From Vibrio sp. Isolate32 (GTDB taxonomy: Bacteria > Pseudomonadota > Gammaproteobacteria > Enterobacterales > Vibrionaceae), in assembly GCF_022397955.1 (NCBI RefSeq), contig NZ_JAKEUQ010000007.1, positions 146,218 through 178,936 of the forward strand: a stretch of DNA of 32,719 bases, given 5' to 3'. How positions within the stretch are numbered: position 1 is the stretch's first letter; each line of letters starts with the position of its first letter. The position numbers were made by a program, and so were the translations under genes. Positions 15,883 to 24,191 of the stretch are shown here, piece after piece. The notes beneath the pieces were generated by a model, which saw nothing but the letters and a program-made list of their open reading frames with translations, did no database searches and was not told where the DNA came from.

Positions 15883-16221
15883 ATGTTAATTACGTTCAGT
15901 TGCAAGGCGCACGCAAGTGTCACGATGTTTGGTGAAGTAGGCCTTCAGTTTATTAAAATGCTCGGACATAGTGGCACGATCCCAGGAGCGATTGGTGCTA
16001 CAGAAGTTCCCCAAGCATTGAATAACCTGCGCACCGCAATCGCTGCGGAGCAGAGCCAAGCTGTAGAGCAAGACGATACGGATGACGACAATGAAGATGA
16101 AGTTGCTGAAGCGCCTGTTAATATCGGTAGCCGAGCATTTCCACTGGTTGAATTATTGAAAGCCGCCATCAAAGAAGAGTGTGAAGTGATGTGGGAAGAC
16201 GGCAGCGGTAAGCGTTTGTAG
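15883..16221 (+). CDS. DUF1840 family protein
   Basis: A 112-aa cytoplasmic protein. The N-terminal block MLITFSCKAHASVTMFGEVG and the following FIKMLGHSGTIPGAI are characteristic of DUF1840. A Gln/Asp/Glu-rich linker (residues about 58-76) leads to a C-terminal block SRAFPLVELLKAAI and VMWEDG. The family is widespread in gamma- and beta-proteobacteria and has no known function. The start is supported by AAGGGG seven bases upstream. It is a single gene. Confidence 0.88.
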   Translation: MLITFSCKAHASVTMFGEVGLQFIKMLGHSGTIPGAIGATEVPQALNNLRTAIAAEQSQAVEQDDTDDDNEDEVAEAPVNIGSRAFPLVELLKAAIKEECEVMWEDGSGKRL

Positions 16222-16391
16222 AGGTCTTTACACCACATATGGTGAATCAGTTTCTGCGTCGGGTGCAAAGTGTGGTTTGTTCATATTATAGCTTGTTAAA
16301 AAATGGCGCTTAAGTGGGCGTGTTTGGGTTATTAAAGTAAACTGGAACAATAAATTACATTTATAAAAACACATTAAACTAAGGATATTTG

Positions 16392-19307
16392 ATGAGTTTC
16401 TATTCCCAATTTCGCGGCCGTGCCATGTTATTCAGCACGCTTTCGTTGGCGTTTGCGTCAGCTCCGAGTGCCGCTGATATATCAACAACGCCTGTTATTG
16501 GTGGTGTGTTTAGCTCTAGTGAAGTGTTGAAAAATCAGGTGCTTTCAAGTTTAAGTTACTCGGCCACGCTTACTCGCGACGCGGCACTTTTCACGATTGG
16601 CGGCGTAACATTAGATGCGTACATTCTCGCGCTGCCTTTAGATGCTAAAACCAAAGCTCGAGTTATTGCACAGTTATCCAGCCCGACGTACTCAATTCCT
16701 TTGGGGTATTTTCTCTATAGTTATTACGATCGCTATTCAGGCTTAGGCAGTGAAGATGTGTTCAAATCTTACTTATCGACGGTTTATGATGAGCCTGTGC
16801 TAAAGGGCTTTGAACATAGTCTCTATCATGTTGGTGATGAGCCTGTCTCTGAGCATAACAAATCAGATACCTCGACTGAAGCAACGGGACACCATGAAGG
16901 TATTCGTATTGATGAACACTTCATTGCCAATATGGTGATTATCTACGATGCGTTATTCGAAATTGGTGTTTGGCAGGATATGGATAAGCTCCCAGATAAT
17001 TACACCTACTTAACTAATAGCCCTGAAGATCTAGCGATCATCGCTCAGATTCAACCGATCATCGTTGATTTGATCGGTAAAGCGGTATTGGGAATGGATG
17101 ACGGCGATATGAAGTCTGCAATGTTGGCGATTGCAGAAGATGGTAAACCAGAAAATGCTGATAAGCCGAATAACAAAGCACAAGCTCTTACCATCACGCT
17201 TATTGATTTTGTGCGCTTAAACTTGCTGAAAGCCTACCGCCAATTTGTGTTTAAAGAAGAACGTGCAGAAGCGCTCGATGATTGGATGCAGCAAGCGTTC
17301 AGTGACCAGCCTGATGCGCTCATTCAGTTCTTAGAATCCCAACAGAATAAACGTTTTGCAGTGCAAGTGACGGTAGATGGCTTACAGCAAGGGTTGATTG
17401 AGGGTTTAGTTGATGAAAATGCCCCTTTTATTTCGGTTGCTTATCACAACCATAAACAACGTAGTCAATATAAGCCGAGGTTCGAAAGTGTTATTGAGCC
17501 AGAGCATCAGCAACAAGTGAGGTTCATGGAAGTTCTATCTGAACAAACCTACCGTGATCCACATTATCTGCCTTTCTTTAAAAAGCTTTATCAAGATCAT
17601 CGAGACAACATTAGCCGCGTCGGTATTTCGTCGACTCCAACGATCAGCGTGCGTAACCTGCCTATCATCAAAACGGGCGCTAAGGTTTCTGACGAAGGTG
17701 GGACAGGCGTGCCTAACTTCCACTTTGTAGACCGGGATATCGACCGAGCTTATTACTTCTTCGGCAATGATGCTCTACAGCTGGATGTACTAATGGCAGA
17801 CAATAAGGTACAGACGATGTTTGATCGTCTCGATTACCTAAAAACGCTGAACTGCAACGCCCAATACGATTGGAATGCTCATACCACTTACGATGGGCTG
17901 GTTAACCTAGGCTTGGGTGAGTCACTGCGTGATTATGGTGAGAAACGTTGCGTGAAAGAGCTTCAAGAACGTTCAGAAGTCGAAGTGGTTTTGCAAGAAA
18001 AGCGTCAAGCCTTGATTGAAGATATTGAGGCGTATCAGTCTATATCTGGCTTTGATTTTTTCACTAAGTTTTCAAAGAGGGCTCAGGTTAAACAGTCGAT
18101 CACTCAGTTTGCCGAGTTAGATGGAAAAGGGTTGCCAGACTATACCTTGGTGTATAACCCATGGCCCGATCATTTCGCCCATTTTACAGGGCCTTTCAGT
18201 GATGAGATTTTGATGCCGACTGGAGAGCTTAACCGACTAGACTATTGGATACGTCAGATTGAAGCGGCTTACCGTAGTGCAGGCGTTTACGATAAAACGC
18301 TATGGGGTATGGCAGGGGATCATGGTTTAACGCCGGTGTTCTACGCACTCAATCCCGAAAAGCAGGTATTTGAAGGCTTGCAAGCGGAGTTAGACTATCC
18401 CATTGTCGTGAAGAAAATATCTTCAGACGAAGGTGAAGGACCTAAGATTACCAATGCGCTAAGTTACCCAAGTTCTAAGGAGTTGGATGTGGTGGTTGCC
18501 TCTACTGCGGGTGGTAACTTCATGATGGACTTTTTTAATTCGGCTCAAGGGTGGCAGGTTCAGCCGGTTTACCAAGAACTCACGCAGTGGTCTCCGATTG
18601 CAGCGTCAGCTGGTCAGAATATCGACATCATTAATCAGATAGCGCAACGCTTGCCTGAAAGTCTTGATTATATGGTCGTAAGAGAAAGCACATGTGATCA
18701 ACAACGCTGCGCTGTTCGTGTGATTGGCAACCGTGATTTAAAACGGGTCGATGAATTGATCACACGTGAAGGTGACAAGCTTTTCTATGAGTCATTTGAA
18801 GACAACCGAGCGCCGATTTTGCTCAATACGCAAAGGTTAAATCCATACCTAGCATCACCAAGCGAAGATGATTTTTCACAGTATTCTCAATTGGTCGAAA
18901 AGTGTATTAATCGAGCAGTTAAGGCGGATGTGACAACGTGGTGTAGCAGTGCTGAGTGGACTTCATTGACGCAACCAACACCTCGACCAGATTCAGTGAA
19001 TCAACTGGTTAATATCTACCTTGAAGATAGGGCTGGCACGGTTAACTTGTTCCCTAAAGCGGGAATTGGCTACAACACTAAGGTACCGGGTCGTCATGCT
19101 GGTGAGGATTACTTAGAGAAAGATGCCTTCATCGGATTCTGGGGAGCGCCAATTGGCGATAACTCTCAGCAATTGAAAATCGAAGCTAATGGCTCTTTAG
19201 CGCCAACGCTGTTTGAGTATTTGACCGGAGAACCTGTGGTGGCAGGTGAGAACGGTTGGGGCTTTCCGTCGTTGATTGATAAATTAGACATTTCAACCGT
19301 GCGTTAA
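16392..19307 (+). CDS. Large secreted alkaline-phosphatase-superfamily protein
   Basis: A 971-aa protein with a signal peptide (cleavage near SAPSAAD, residue about 28). The first 320 residues have no family I recognise. The rest has the metal sites of type I phosphodiesterase/nucleotide pyrophosphatase enzymes in order: Asp in VTVDGL (about 329), a Thr nucleophile region STPTISVRNLP (about 414-424), Asp and His in WPDHFAHF (about 593-597), GDHGLT (about 643-644) and GRHAG (about 902). A large insertion separates the nucleophile from the third site. It should hydrolyse phosphate esters or diesters in the periplasm or outside; the substrate is unknown. A frame from TTG 16389 exists, but ATG 16392 has AAGGA six bases before it. 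It is a single gene. Confidence 0.83.
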   Translation: MSFYSQFRGRAMLFSTLSLAFASAPSAADISTTPVIGGVFSSSEVLKNQVLSSLSYSATLTRDAALFTIGGVTLDAYILALPLDAKTKARVIAQLSSPTYSIPLGYFLYSYYDRYSGLGSEDVFKSYLSTVYDEPVLKGFEHSLYHVGDEPVSEHNKSDTSTEATGHHEGIRIDEHFIANMVIIYDALFEIGVWQDMDKLPDNYTYLTNSPEDLAIIAQIQPIIVDLIGKAVLGMDDGDMKSAMLAIAEDGKPENADKPNNKAQALTITLIDFVRLNLLKAYRQFVFKEERAEALDDWMQQAFSDQPDALIQFLESQQNKRFAVQVTVDGLQQGLIEGLVDENAPFISVAYHNHKQRSQYKPRFESVIEPEHQQQVRFMEVLSEQTYRDPHYLPFFKKLYQDHRDNISRVGISSTPTISVRNLPIIKTGAKVSDEGGTGVPNFHFVDRDIDRAYYFFGNDALQLDVLMADNKVQTMFDRLDYLKTLNCNAQYDWNAHTTYDGLVNLGLGESLRDYGEKRCVKELQERSEVEVVLQEKRQALIEDIEAYQSISGFDFFTKFSKRAQVKQSITQFAELDGKGLPDYTLVYNPWPDHFAHFTGPFSDEILMPTGELNRLDYWIRQIEAAYRSAGVYDKTLWGMAGDHGLTPVFYALNPEKQVFEGLQAELDYPIVVKKISSDEGEGPKITNALSYPSSKELDVVVASTAGGNFMMDFFNSAQGWQVQPVYQELTQWSPIAASAGQNIDIINQIAQRLPESLDYMVVRESTCDQQRCAVRVIGNRDLKRVDELITREGDKLFYESFEDNRAPILLNTQRLNPYLASPSEDDFSQYSQLVEKCINRAVKADVTTWCSSAEWTSLTQPTPRPDSVNQLVNIYLEDRAGTVNLFPKAGIGYNTKVPGRHAGEDYLEKDAFIGFWGAPIGDNSQQLKIEANGSLAPTLFEYLTGEPVVAGENGWGFPSLIDKLDISTVR

Positions 19308-19350
19308 AGTAAGCGCTCTCTACCTACTCGCTATCTGTATTTTCTCTATG

Positions 19351-19382
19351 GTTAGCGAGGCTGAGAGTTAGCGAGGTTGAGA
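19351..19382. repeat. 16-bp tandem duplication at the end of the GNAT gene
   Basis: GTTAGCGAGGCTGAGA (19351-19366) is followed directly by GTTAGCGAGGTTGAGA (19367-19382), one base different. The unit is not a multiple of three, so the two copies are read in different frames at the GNAT C-terminus, and the second-read copy supplies the TAA stop. Confidence 0.9.
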
Positions 19383-19876
19383 GCCATCCCCACAAAATCC
19401 TCATCGCTGTCATCAACAATTTGGTAGCCAAGTGACTGATAAAAACAAATGGCGCGAGTGTTACTTCTAAAGCTCGACAGAGTGATTTGGTTACGTTGTT
19501 CTTGAAGCGTTTTTTCGTGCATGATCGACATGACTTTTTTACCGAGAGACTGACCTTGGTATTGAGGGGAGATGATCAACAGGTGAACATGATAAGCGTC
19601 GTCGTAAGGCTTAAAGCAGACGAGTCCCACCCTTTCATTTTTACGACGTATCCAATGAAACCAAGACGGGTGGTAATCGTTTAAAAGTCGTTGGCGTTGG
19701 AAGTCGTCGTCCCACCCGAAAACGCTATCTACGTGTATGAAAATACCTTGTTTAACACACGTAAACAGTTCTTCGAATTCAGAATTTGAAACGAGTTGGA
19801 ATTGTATATTTTCTTCTTCTATTGTCACTCTGCTCACTTCCTTATCAAACGCTTTCGAATAAGCAAACAGTAACAT
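19352..19876 (-). CDS. GNAT family N-acetyltransferase
   Basis: A 174-aa acetyltransferase. It has the acetyl-CoA loop QYQGQSLGKKVM (the Q/RxxGxG/A motif, with Ser in place of the second Gly) after the beta strand VHLLIISP, and the late motif NTRAICFYQSLGYQIV. The acceptor is unknown. The first ATG (19876) has no ribosome binding site; GTG at 19828 (Val17) has AAGGAAG about 8 bases upstream and starts just before the domain, so it may be the real start. The C-terminus is encoded by a 16-bp tandem duplication (19351-19382), which fixes the stop codon position. Confidence 0.85.
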   Translation of the reverse strand: MLLFAYSKAFDKEVSRVTIEEENIQFQLVSNSEFEELFTCVKQGIFIHVDSVFGWDDDFQRQRLLNDYHPSWFHWIRRKNERVGLVCFKPYDDAYHVHLLIISPQYQGQSLGKKVMSIMHEKTLQEQRNQITLSSFRSNTRAICFYQSLGYQIVDDSDEDFVGMALNLANSQPR

Positions 19877-19919
19877 AATTGAAGAAGCCGAATCAGCTTA
19901 GATTTACGCTGTGATGAAA

Positions 19920-19948
19920 CCAAAAAGCCATACGTGGTGCATGGCTTA
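19920..19948 (-). terminator. Terminator of the YdcH-like gene
   Basis: A stem AAGCCAT (19925-19931) / ATGGCTT (19941-19947) with a 9-base loop runs on the minus strand into TTTTTGG. It lies 25 bases after the YdcH-like stop. Confidence 0.7.
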
Positions 19949-19972
19949 GAATAAAGTGTTGGATTTATTTTT

Positions 19973-20230
19973 CTATACGATCTTAAGCGCGTGGTGGCGC
20001 GTGAGCTGTTTGTGTAGCGCGTCTTTTAGCTCCATGCGTTCTACTTTTAGGTAGTGCATGCTGTCGTCATCAATTGGACTACCAGAGATCTCAAGCTGAC
20101 GGATATCATAATCTAGCTGATGGTACTTTTGCATGTCTGCTTTGAACTTTTCGTCGTCGTGGTTGAGTTGAACAATGTCTAATTTCAGCTCTGGGAAATC
20201 TAAGATAAAGGCATGGTTTTCATTGAGCAT
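19973..20230 (-). CDS. YdcH family protein (DUF465)
   Basis: An 85-aa, largely helical, charged protein. It has the family pattern: MLNENHAFILDFPELK at the start, then a coiled-coil-like region (KYHQLDYDIRQLE) and the end LKVERMELKDALHKQLTRHH. The length fits YdcH (about 75). No function is established for the family. A GTG six bases further upstream (20236) is in frame, but GAGGA is spaced correctly (7 bases) for the ATG at 20230. It is a single gene with its own terminator. Confidence 0.87.
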   Translation of the reverse strand: MLNENHAFILDFPELKLDIVQLNHDDEKFKADMQKYHQLDYDIRQLEISGSPIDDDSMHYLKVERMELKDALHKQLTRHHALKIV

Positions 20231-20317
20231 TGGCACTTCCTCTTTCGTTAAATTAACTTCAGTATAGAACCTATTTTTGAAGATAAATGTGGTTCAAAAC
20301 ACAAAGCGAGATTAGGA

Positions 20318-20371
20318 TCAAAAAAGGGCATTAGCGTGCCCAATTGGAATCGCTGATGCCCTTTGTTTTTT
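20318..20371. terminator. Terminator downstream of trhO, active on both strands
   Basis: A 14-bp stem with one wobble pair (20323-20336 with 20351-20364, AAAGGGCATTAGCG and its partner) and a 14-base loop. T-runs follow on minus (TTTTTTGATCC) and on plus (GTTTTTTC). It lies 38 bases after the trhO stop. Confidence 0.88.
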
Positions 20372-20408
20372 CAGTTGCGTTGATCGCTACAGCGTTTTTG
20401 CTAAGAGA

Positions 20409-21398
20409 TTATTTCGCTTTTTTGCCAGAGCGTTGTTGCTCTTTGTATGCCAGTTTTTCTTTCTTACGTTGCTCGATTAGGTGAGCAGCATCGCCACCTA
20501 CGTGAGTTTCGCCGCGTGCATTTGATAGCTGTACTTGCTTTTCACGTTCACGGAAACGCGCTTTCTGCTCTTCAGAGTGCTTATCAAAACACTTAGGGCA
20601 GCTTACGCCTTTCTCGAAATGCTCAGAGGCTTTGTCTTCTTCTGTGATTGGTAGACGACAAGCGTTACATACATCGTAGCCACTTTTTTCTAGCTGGTGG
20701 TTAACGGCAACACGGCCATCAAACACGTAGCAATCGCCTTCCCACATGCTTTCTTCTTCAGGTACTTCTTCTAGGTATTTTAGAATGCCGCCTTCAAGGT
20801 GGTAAACCTCCTCAAAGCCTTGCTCTTTCATGTAGGCCGTTGATTTTTCGCAACGAATACCACCCGTACAGAACATCGCGACTTTCTTGTGCTTCTTAGG
20901 ATCTAGATTGTGTTCAACGTACTGAGGGAATTCACGGAATGTTTCCGTGTTTGGGTTTACCGCGTTTTTGAATGTGCCGATGTCCACTTCGTAATCGTTG
21001 CGAGTATCAACCAAGATCACATCTGGATCAGAGATAAGGTCGTTCCATTCGTTAGGCTTAACGTAAGTACCGACAACATGGCGAGGGTCGATGCCTTCAA
21101 CACCCATGGTTACGATCTCTTTCTTAAGCTTAACTTTGGTGCGGTTGAATGGTTGTTCGTCGTTGAACGACTCTTTGTAAACAACATCAGCTAAGCGAGT
21201 GTCTTGCTTGAACCATTGAAGAAGAGCGTCGATAGATTCGCGCTTACCTGCAACGGTACCGTTGATACCTTCACTTGCAAGTAACAAAGTACCGCGAATG
21301 TTATTGGCTTCTAGAAGCTCAGTTAGCGGTTGGCGAATTTCTTGGTAATCATCAAGTGCTACGAATTTATACAGAGCACATACAACATATTGAGACAT
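20409..21398 (-). CDS. trhO: tRNA uridine(34) hydroxylase TrhO
   Basis: A 329-aa enzyme (YceA family). It uses oxygen to hydroxylate U34 at the wobble position of tRNAs, the first step towards 5-methoxyuridine or 5-carboxymethoxyuridine. An N-terminal domain with [16 protein letters not shown] (36-51) leads to a rhodanese domain (about 125-215) with [11 protein letters not shown] and the active-site loop [11 protein letters not shown], with catalytic Cys177. The C-terminal part has CNAC (244-247) and CPKC (267-270), a probable metal site, and a Lys/Glu-rich tail. The length is normal. It is a single gene with a strong terminator. Confidence 0.95.
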   Translation of the reverse strand: MSQYVVCALYKFVALDDYQEIRQPLTELLEANNIRGTLLLASEGINGTVAGKRESIDALLQWFKQDTRLADVVYKESFNDEQPFNRTKVKLKKEIVTMGVEGIDPRHVVGTYVKPNEWNDLISDPDVILVDTRNDYEVDIGTFKNAVNPNTETFREFPQYVEHNLDPKKHKKVAMFCTGGIRCEKSTAYMKEQGFEEVYHLEGGILKYLEEVPEEESMWEGDCYVFDGRVAVNHQLEKSGYDVCNACRLPITEEDKASEHFEKGVSCPKCFDKHSEEQKARFREREKQVQLSNARGETHVGGDAAHLIEQRKKEKLAYKEQQRSGKKAK

Positions 21399-21593
21399 GG
21401 TTTTTCCTTTCTGCGAGCTGGAACGTAAATCCAGAGCGGTTGCCTATTCTGATCATAGCTGGGCAATGAAACCTAGCTTGTCATGATGGCTTATTAAAAT
21501 CCGCCGCAGTATAACCAAGGCGATGTAGGACAAAAACCAACCAAATGTAGGGCTATTTATCACTTGCTTTATTGTGGATTTATGGCTTGAGTA

Positions 21594-21630
21594 ACGAAAA
21601 AGCCCTGCTGTACAAATACAGCAGGGCTTG
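21594..21630 (-). terminator. Terminator of the aminotransferase gene
   Basis: A perfect 12-bp stem AAGCCCTGCTGT (21600-21611) / ACAGCAGGGCTT (21618-21629) with a 6-base loop. On the minus strand it runs into TTTTTCG, 30 bases past the stop. Confidence 0.92.
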
Positions 21631-21659
21631 GTGTTGAATCTGTGTTACTTAATCAGCGA

Positions 21660-22808
21660 TTACGCTTGGTTAAGTACTTCCGCTAAGCGTTTCACCGCTT
21701 CAGTCAATTCTTCTGGGTTGGCGTTTGTGAAGTTTAGGCGCAGTGCGGCTTTTGCTTCACCGGCCTTTGGATAGAATACAGGGCTTGGTACTACCGCCAC
21801 GCCGTTCGATAGTAAGGTTTTAGCTAATTCGAAGGTATCGCACTCTGGAATTTCAACCCAAATGAACATCCCGCCATCTACGGATTTTAACACGCAATCT
21901 GCAGGCAGTTGTTTTTCTAGCTCTGAGAACAGAACCTCATAACGAGACTTGTACAGTGTGCGAATGTTTTCCATGTGTACGTTGAAGTCTTCATGTTTTA
22001 GAAGACCAACAAGCAGTGCTTGCATTGGTACACTTGAGTGTAAGTCCGCGCCTTGTTTCACTTTGATCAGTGGCTCAAGGTAGCTGCGTTTGCCTGTTAC
22101 CGCGCCAATACGTAGGCCTGGTGATGCAATCTTAGAGAATGAACGAAGAACAATAGAGTTATCAGGGCAGAATGAAGAAACCAGCGGCAGTTCTGTACCA
22201 GTGAAACGTAGTTCACGGTAAGGCGCATCTTCAATGAAGGCCACGTTGTATTTGATACACAGCTCAGCCACTTTTTGACGAGTTTCTGTTGCCCAGCACA
22301 CACCTGTTGGGTTGTGGAAATCAGGCACAGCATAGAACATTTTTGGCGCTTGCTCTGCAAAGCACGTTTCCAGCTCATCTAGGTTCGGGCCAAATTCAGT
22401 TTGAGACACGGTCGCAATGTTTGCTTGAACTAGGCCAAACACCTGCATCGCACCTAAGTAGCTTGGCGCTTCCATCACAACCACATCACCCGGATCAACA
22501 TACGCGCGCGCAATTAAATCTAGGCCTTGCTGAGAACCGGTACAAATCATTGCCGTGTGTGACTCTGGCAATTGGTAGCTTTGTGTTAGGTGGTCAAGCA
22601 ACGGGCCGTAACCCGCAGTCGAACCATATTGGAAAACTTCAGGCATGTTCGCTAGGTTTTCTAGCGTTGGCTTCATTAAATCGATAGGGAATGTCTTCTC
22701 GTCTGGTAAACCACCGGCCAATGAGATGACATTTGGATCACTTGCGGCTGCGAGGATCTCTCGAATATATGAAGATTGAATTTGTTGTAATGACTGTGCG
22801 ATTTCCAT
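21660..22808 (-). CDS. PLP-dependent aminotransferase (fold type I, 2-aminoadipate/valine-type)
   Basis: A 382-aa enzyme of the class I/II aminotransferase group that also provides MocR C-terminal domains. It shows ISLAGGLPDEKTFP near the N-terminus, YGSTAGYGPLL, CTGSQQGLDLIAR (PLP phosphate contact), DFHNPTG (the Asn that contacts PLP O3') and SFSKIASPGLRIG, where the Lys of SFSK is the Schiff-base residue and Arg of GLRIG follows. The natural amino acid is not certain. The frame extends to an ATG at 22907, but the family begins at MEIAQSLQQIQ (22808), and the longer version would run over the divergent promoter. Control by the adjacent AraC-type regulator is likely. A clean terminator follows. 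Confidence 0.88.
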   Translation of the reverse strand: MEIAQSLQQIQSSYIREILAAASDPNVISLAGGLPDEKTFPIDLMKPTLENLANMPEVFQYGSTAGYGPLLDHLTQSYQLPESHTAMICTGSQQGLDLIARAYVDPGDVVVMEAPSYLGAMQVFGLVQANIATVSQTEFGPNLDELETCFAEQAPKMFYAVPDFHNPTGVCWATETRQKVAELCIKYNVAFIEDAPYRELRFTGTELPLVSSFCPDNSIVLRSFSKIASPGLRIGAVTGKRSYLEPLIKVKQGADLHSSVPMQALLVGLLKHEDFNVHMENIRTLYKSRYEVLFSELEKQLPADCVLKSVDGGMFIWVEIPECDTFELAKTLLSNGVAVVPSPVFYPKAGEAKAALRLNFTNANPEELTEAVKRLAEVLNQA

Positions 22809-22878
22809 GTGTTGTGTCTCGTCGTTTATCGTTTTTATTCTATCGCTTGATATTACACGGCAATTGTAAAAACTAGCG

Positions 22879-22922
22879 TGTCCGTTTATGCTCTTAAACA
22901 TGTCCATTTATGCTATTTAAAC
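22879..22922. promoter_or_regulatory. Tandem direct repeats, probable AraC-type operator
   Basis: Two near-identical copies lie 22 bp apart: TGTCCGTTTATGCTCTTAAAC (22879-22899, here split as TGTCCGTTTATG + CTCTTAAAC) and TGTCCATTTATG + CTATTTAAAC (22901-22922). AraC/XylS proteins commonly bind tandem sites spaced by two helical turns. The pair sits between the divergent aminotransferase and AraC genes and touches the AraC start codon, so it may mediate both activation and autoregulation. Confidence 0.6.
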
Positions 22923-22923
22923 G

Positions 22924-23793
22924 ATGTCACGTCAACATATATCGCGAATCAATGATGTTCTGTTCCATATTCACCAAGACATCAGCCAGACATTGTCTGC
23001 CAAAGAGTTATCTGAGATAGCGGCCTATTCAGAGCAACACTTTCATCGCACCTTTAAAAGTGTGGTCGGGGAGTCGTTGCATCAATATATCCGACGCACC
23101 CGGATGGAGTATGCGGCCAATCAATTGATGTTCGATACCAGCTCGTCTGTGGTTGAAATCGCTCATAAATGCGGCTTCAGTTCGGTGTCTTCGTTTAGCC
23201 GAGCATTTAAAGCGACCTTTAACATGTCACCGGGTGAGTGGCGTAAACATGATTTACAGGTAGCAGAAAAACCTTACTTGAAAGATCCTGAAGTGGCGGC
23301 AGGCTATCTAAAGGTTGCCCAACGTGTATTACCTGAGCCTAAAATTGTGGAAGTACCAGAACGCATGGCGGCCTATGTTCGTCATACTGGCTACAACCGA
23401 TCTATTCGGAATGCTTGGCTGATATTGAAGGCGTGGGCAAATACCGAACAGCGTGATTTTTCGAGCCAATTTGGCTTGCATCACTCAAACCCTGCATGGG
23501 TTGAAATGGACCAATGTAGATACGTGGCGTGTATTGCGATAGATGAACCGATTAAATATCGTGGTGTCGTTAACCAGATGGTGATTCCAAGTGGATTGCA
23601 CGCGGTTTTTCACCTTACGGGTGTATATGGTGAACTTCTCCCACAGATCAGTATGGTATTAGAAAAGTGGCTTCCCGCTTCAGGCTTTAAGCAACGTTCA
23701 ACGCCCGCTTATGTGCATTATCAAAAGAACCACTTTCTTAATAGTGATGAAGTGTTTGAGTTGGATTTTTATCTTCCTGTCAGTTTTTATTAA
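22924..23793 (+). CDS. AraC family regulator with GyrI-like effector domain
   Basis: A 289-aa protein. Residues about 8-108 are a two-HTH AraC domain: LSAKELSEIAAYSEQHFHRT and then VVEIAHKCGFSSVSSFSRAF with MSPGEWRK. Residues about 125-289 are a GyrI-like small-molecule-binding domain (PKIVEVPERMAAYVRHTGY, with late EVFELDFYLPV), as in Rob/BmrR-type regulators. It probably senses a small ligand and controls the divergent aminotransferase. The ATG has no ribosome binding site and lies 2 bases after the repeat at 22901-22922, so the mRNA may be leaderless or weakly translated. The N-terminus fits the domain, so a later start is unlikely. The 80-aa gene downstream is probably in the same operon. 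Confidence 0.88.
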   Translation: MSRQHISRINDVLFHIHQDISQTLSAKELSEIAAYSEQHFHRTFKSVVGESLHQYIRRTRMEYAANQLMFDTSSSVVEIAHKCGFSSVSSFSRAFKATFNMSPGEWRKHDLQVAEKPYLKDPEVAAGYLKVAQRVLPEPKIVEVPERMAAYVRHTGYNRSIRNAWLILKAWANTEQRDFSSQFGLHHSNPAWVEMDQCRYVACIAIDEPIKYRGVVNQMVIPSGLHAVFHLTGVYGELLPQISMVLEKWLPASGFKQRSTPAYVHYQKNHFLNSDEVFELDFYLPVSFY

Positions 23794-23815
23794 TAACCTT
23801 GTTTGAGGATTAACG

Positions 23816-24058
23816 ATGTATCTTGTTTTGTATTGCCACAATATTGGTATGACCGATTTTTCATTTTTTGAGACGGAAGATTTCGACAAAGAAGAGGGTT
23901 ATATCGTGCGAGGAAAATGGCCGAACGAAAAAGCGTTTCGTGATTACTTGACCAAAGAGTTTGGTGACATGAGCGAGTTCCAAGTGATCGACTTAATTGC
24001 CAAAGGTGCAGAAGCAGAACACTACTCGCCAGAAGAGTTGATTCGCTTAGCTCAATAA
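23816..24058 (+). CDS. Small protein of unknown function, in operon with AraC regulator
   Basis: An 80-aa acidic protein that I cannot assign. It begins MYLVLYCHNIGMTDFSFFE, then has a charged mixed region (GYIVRGKWPNEKAFRDYLTKE) and an Asp/Glu-rich C-terminus (AEAEHYSPEELIRLAQ). There is no signal peptide or membrane span. The start is supported by GAGGA six bases upstream. It begins 22 bases after the AraC stop with no terminator between them, so it is probably cotranscribed. The shape suggests a small cytoplasmic accessory protein; its role is not evident. Confidence 0.75.
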   Translation: MYLVLYCHNIGMTDFSFFETEDFDKEEGYIVRGKWPNEKAFRDYLTKEFGDMSEFQVIDLIAKGAEAEHYSPEELIRLAQ

Positions 24059-24120
24059 CATAAGGCTCTGTAGTTCTCGCTTAATAGCATTTAGTCCAAT
24101 AATATATTTCAGCCGAATAA

Positions 24121-24155
24121 AGAAATGGCCGCCTGATTGGGCTGCCATTTTCGTT
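24121..24155. terminator. Terminator between the AraC operon and dld
   Basis: A stem AAATGGC (24123-24129) / GCCATTT (24144-24150), with an inner GCC/GGC extension, is followed on plus by TTCGTTTT. The two transcription units converge here. On the minus strand the T-run is weaker (TTTCTTT). Confidence 0.65.
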
Positions 24156-24191
24156 TTAAACTAGAGCACATTGCTCGCAGTATGAGTGAAG

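Noticed and set aside
22809..22907. 33-residue N-terminal extension of the aminotransferase
   Set aside because: It crosses the divergent promoter and the tandem repeats and is absent from the family pattern.
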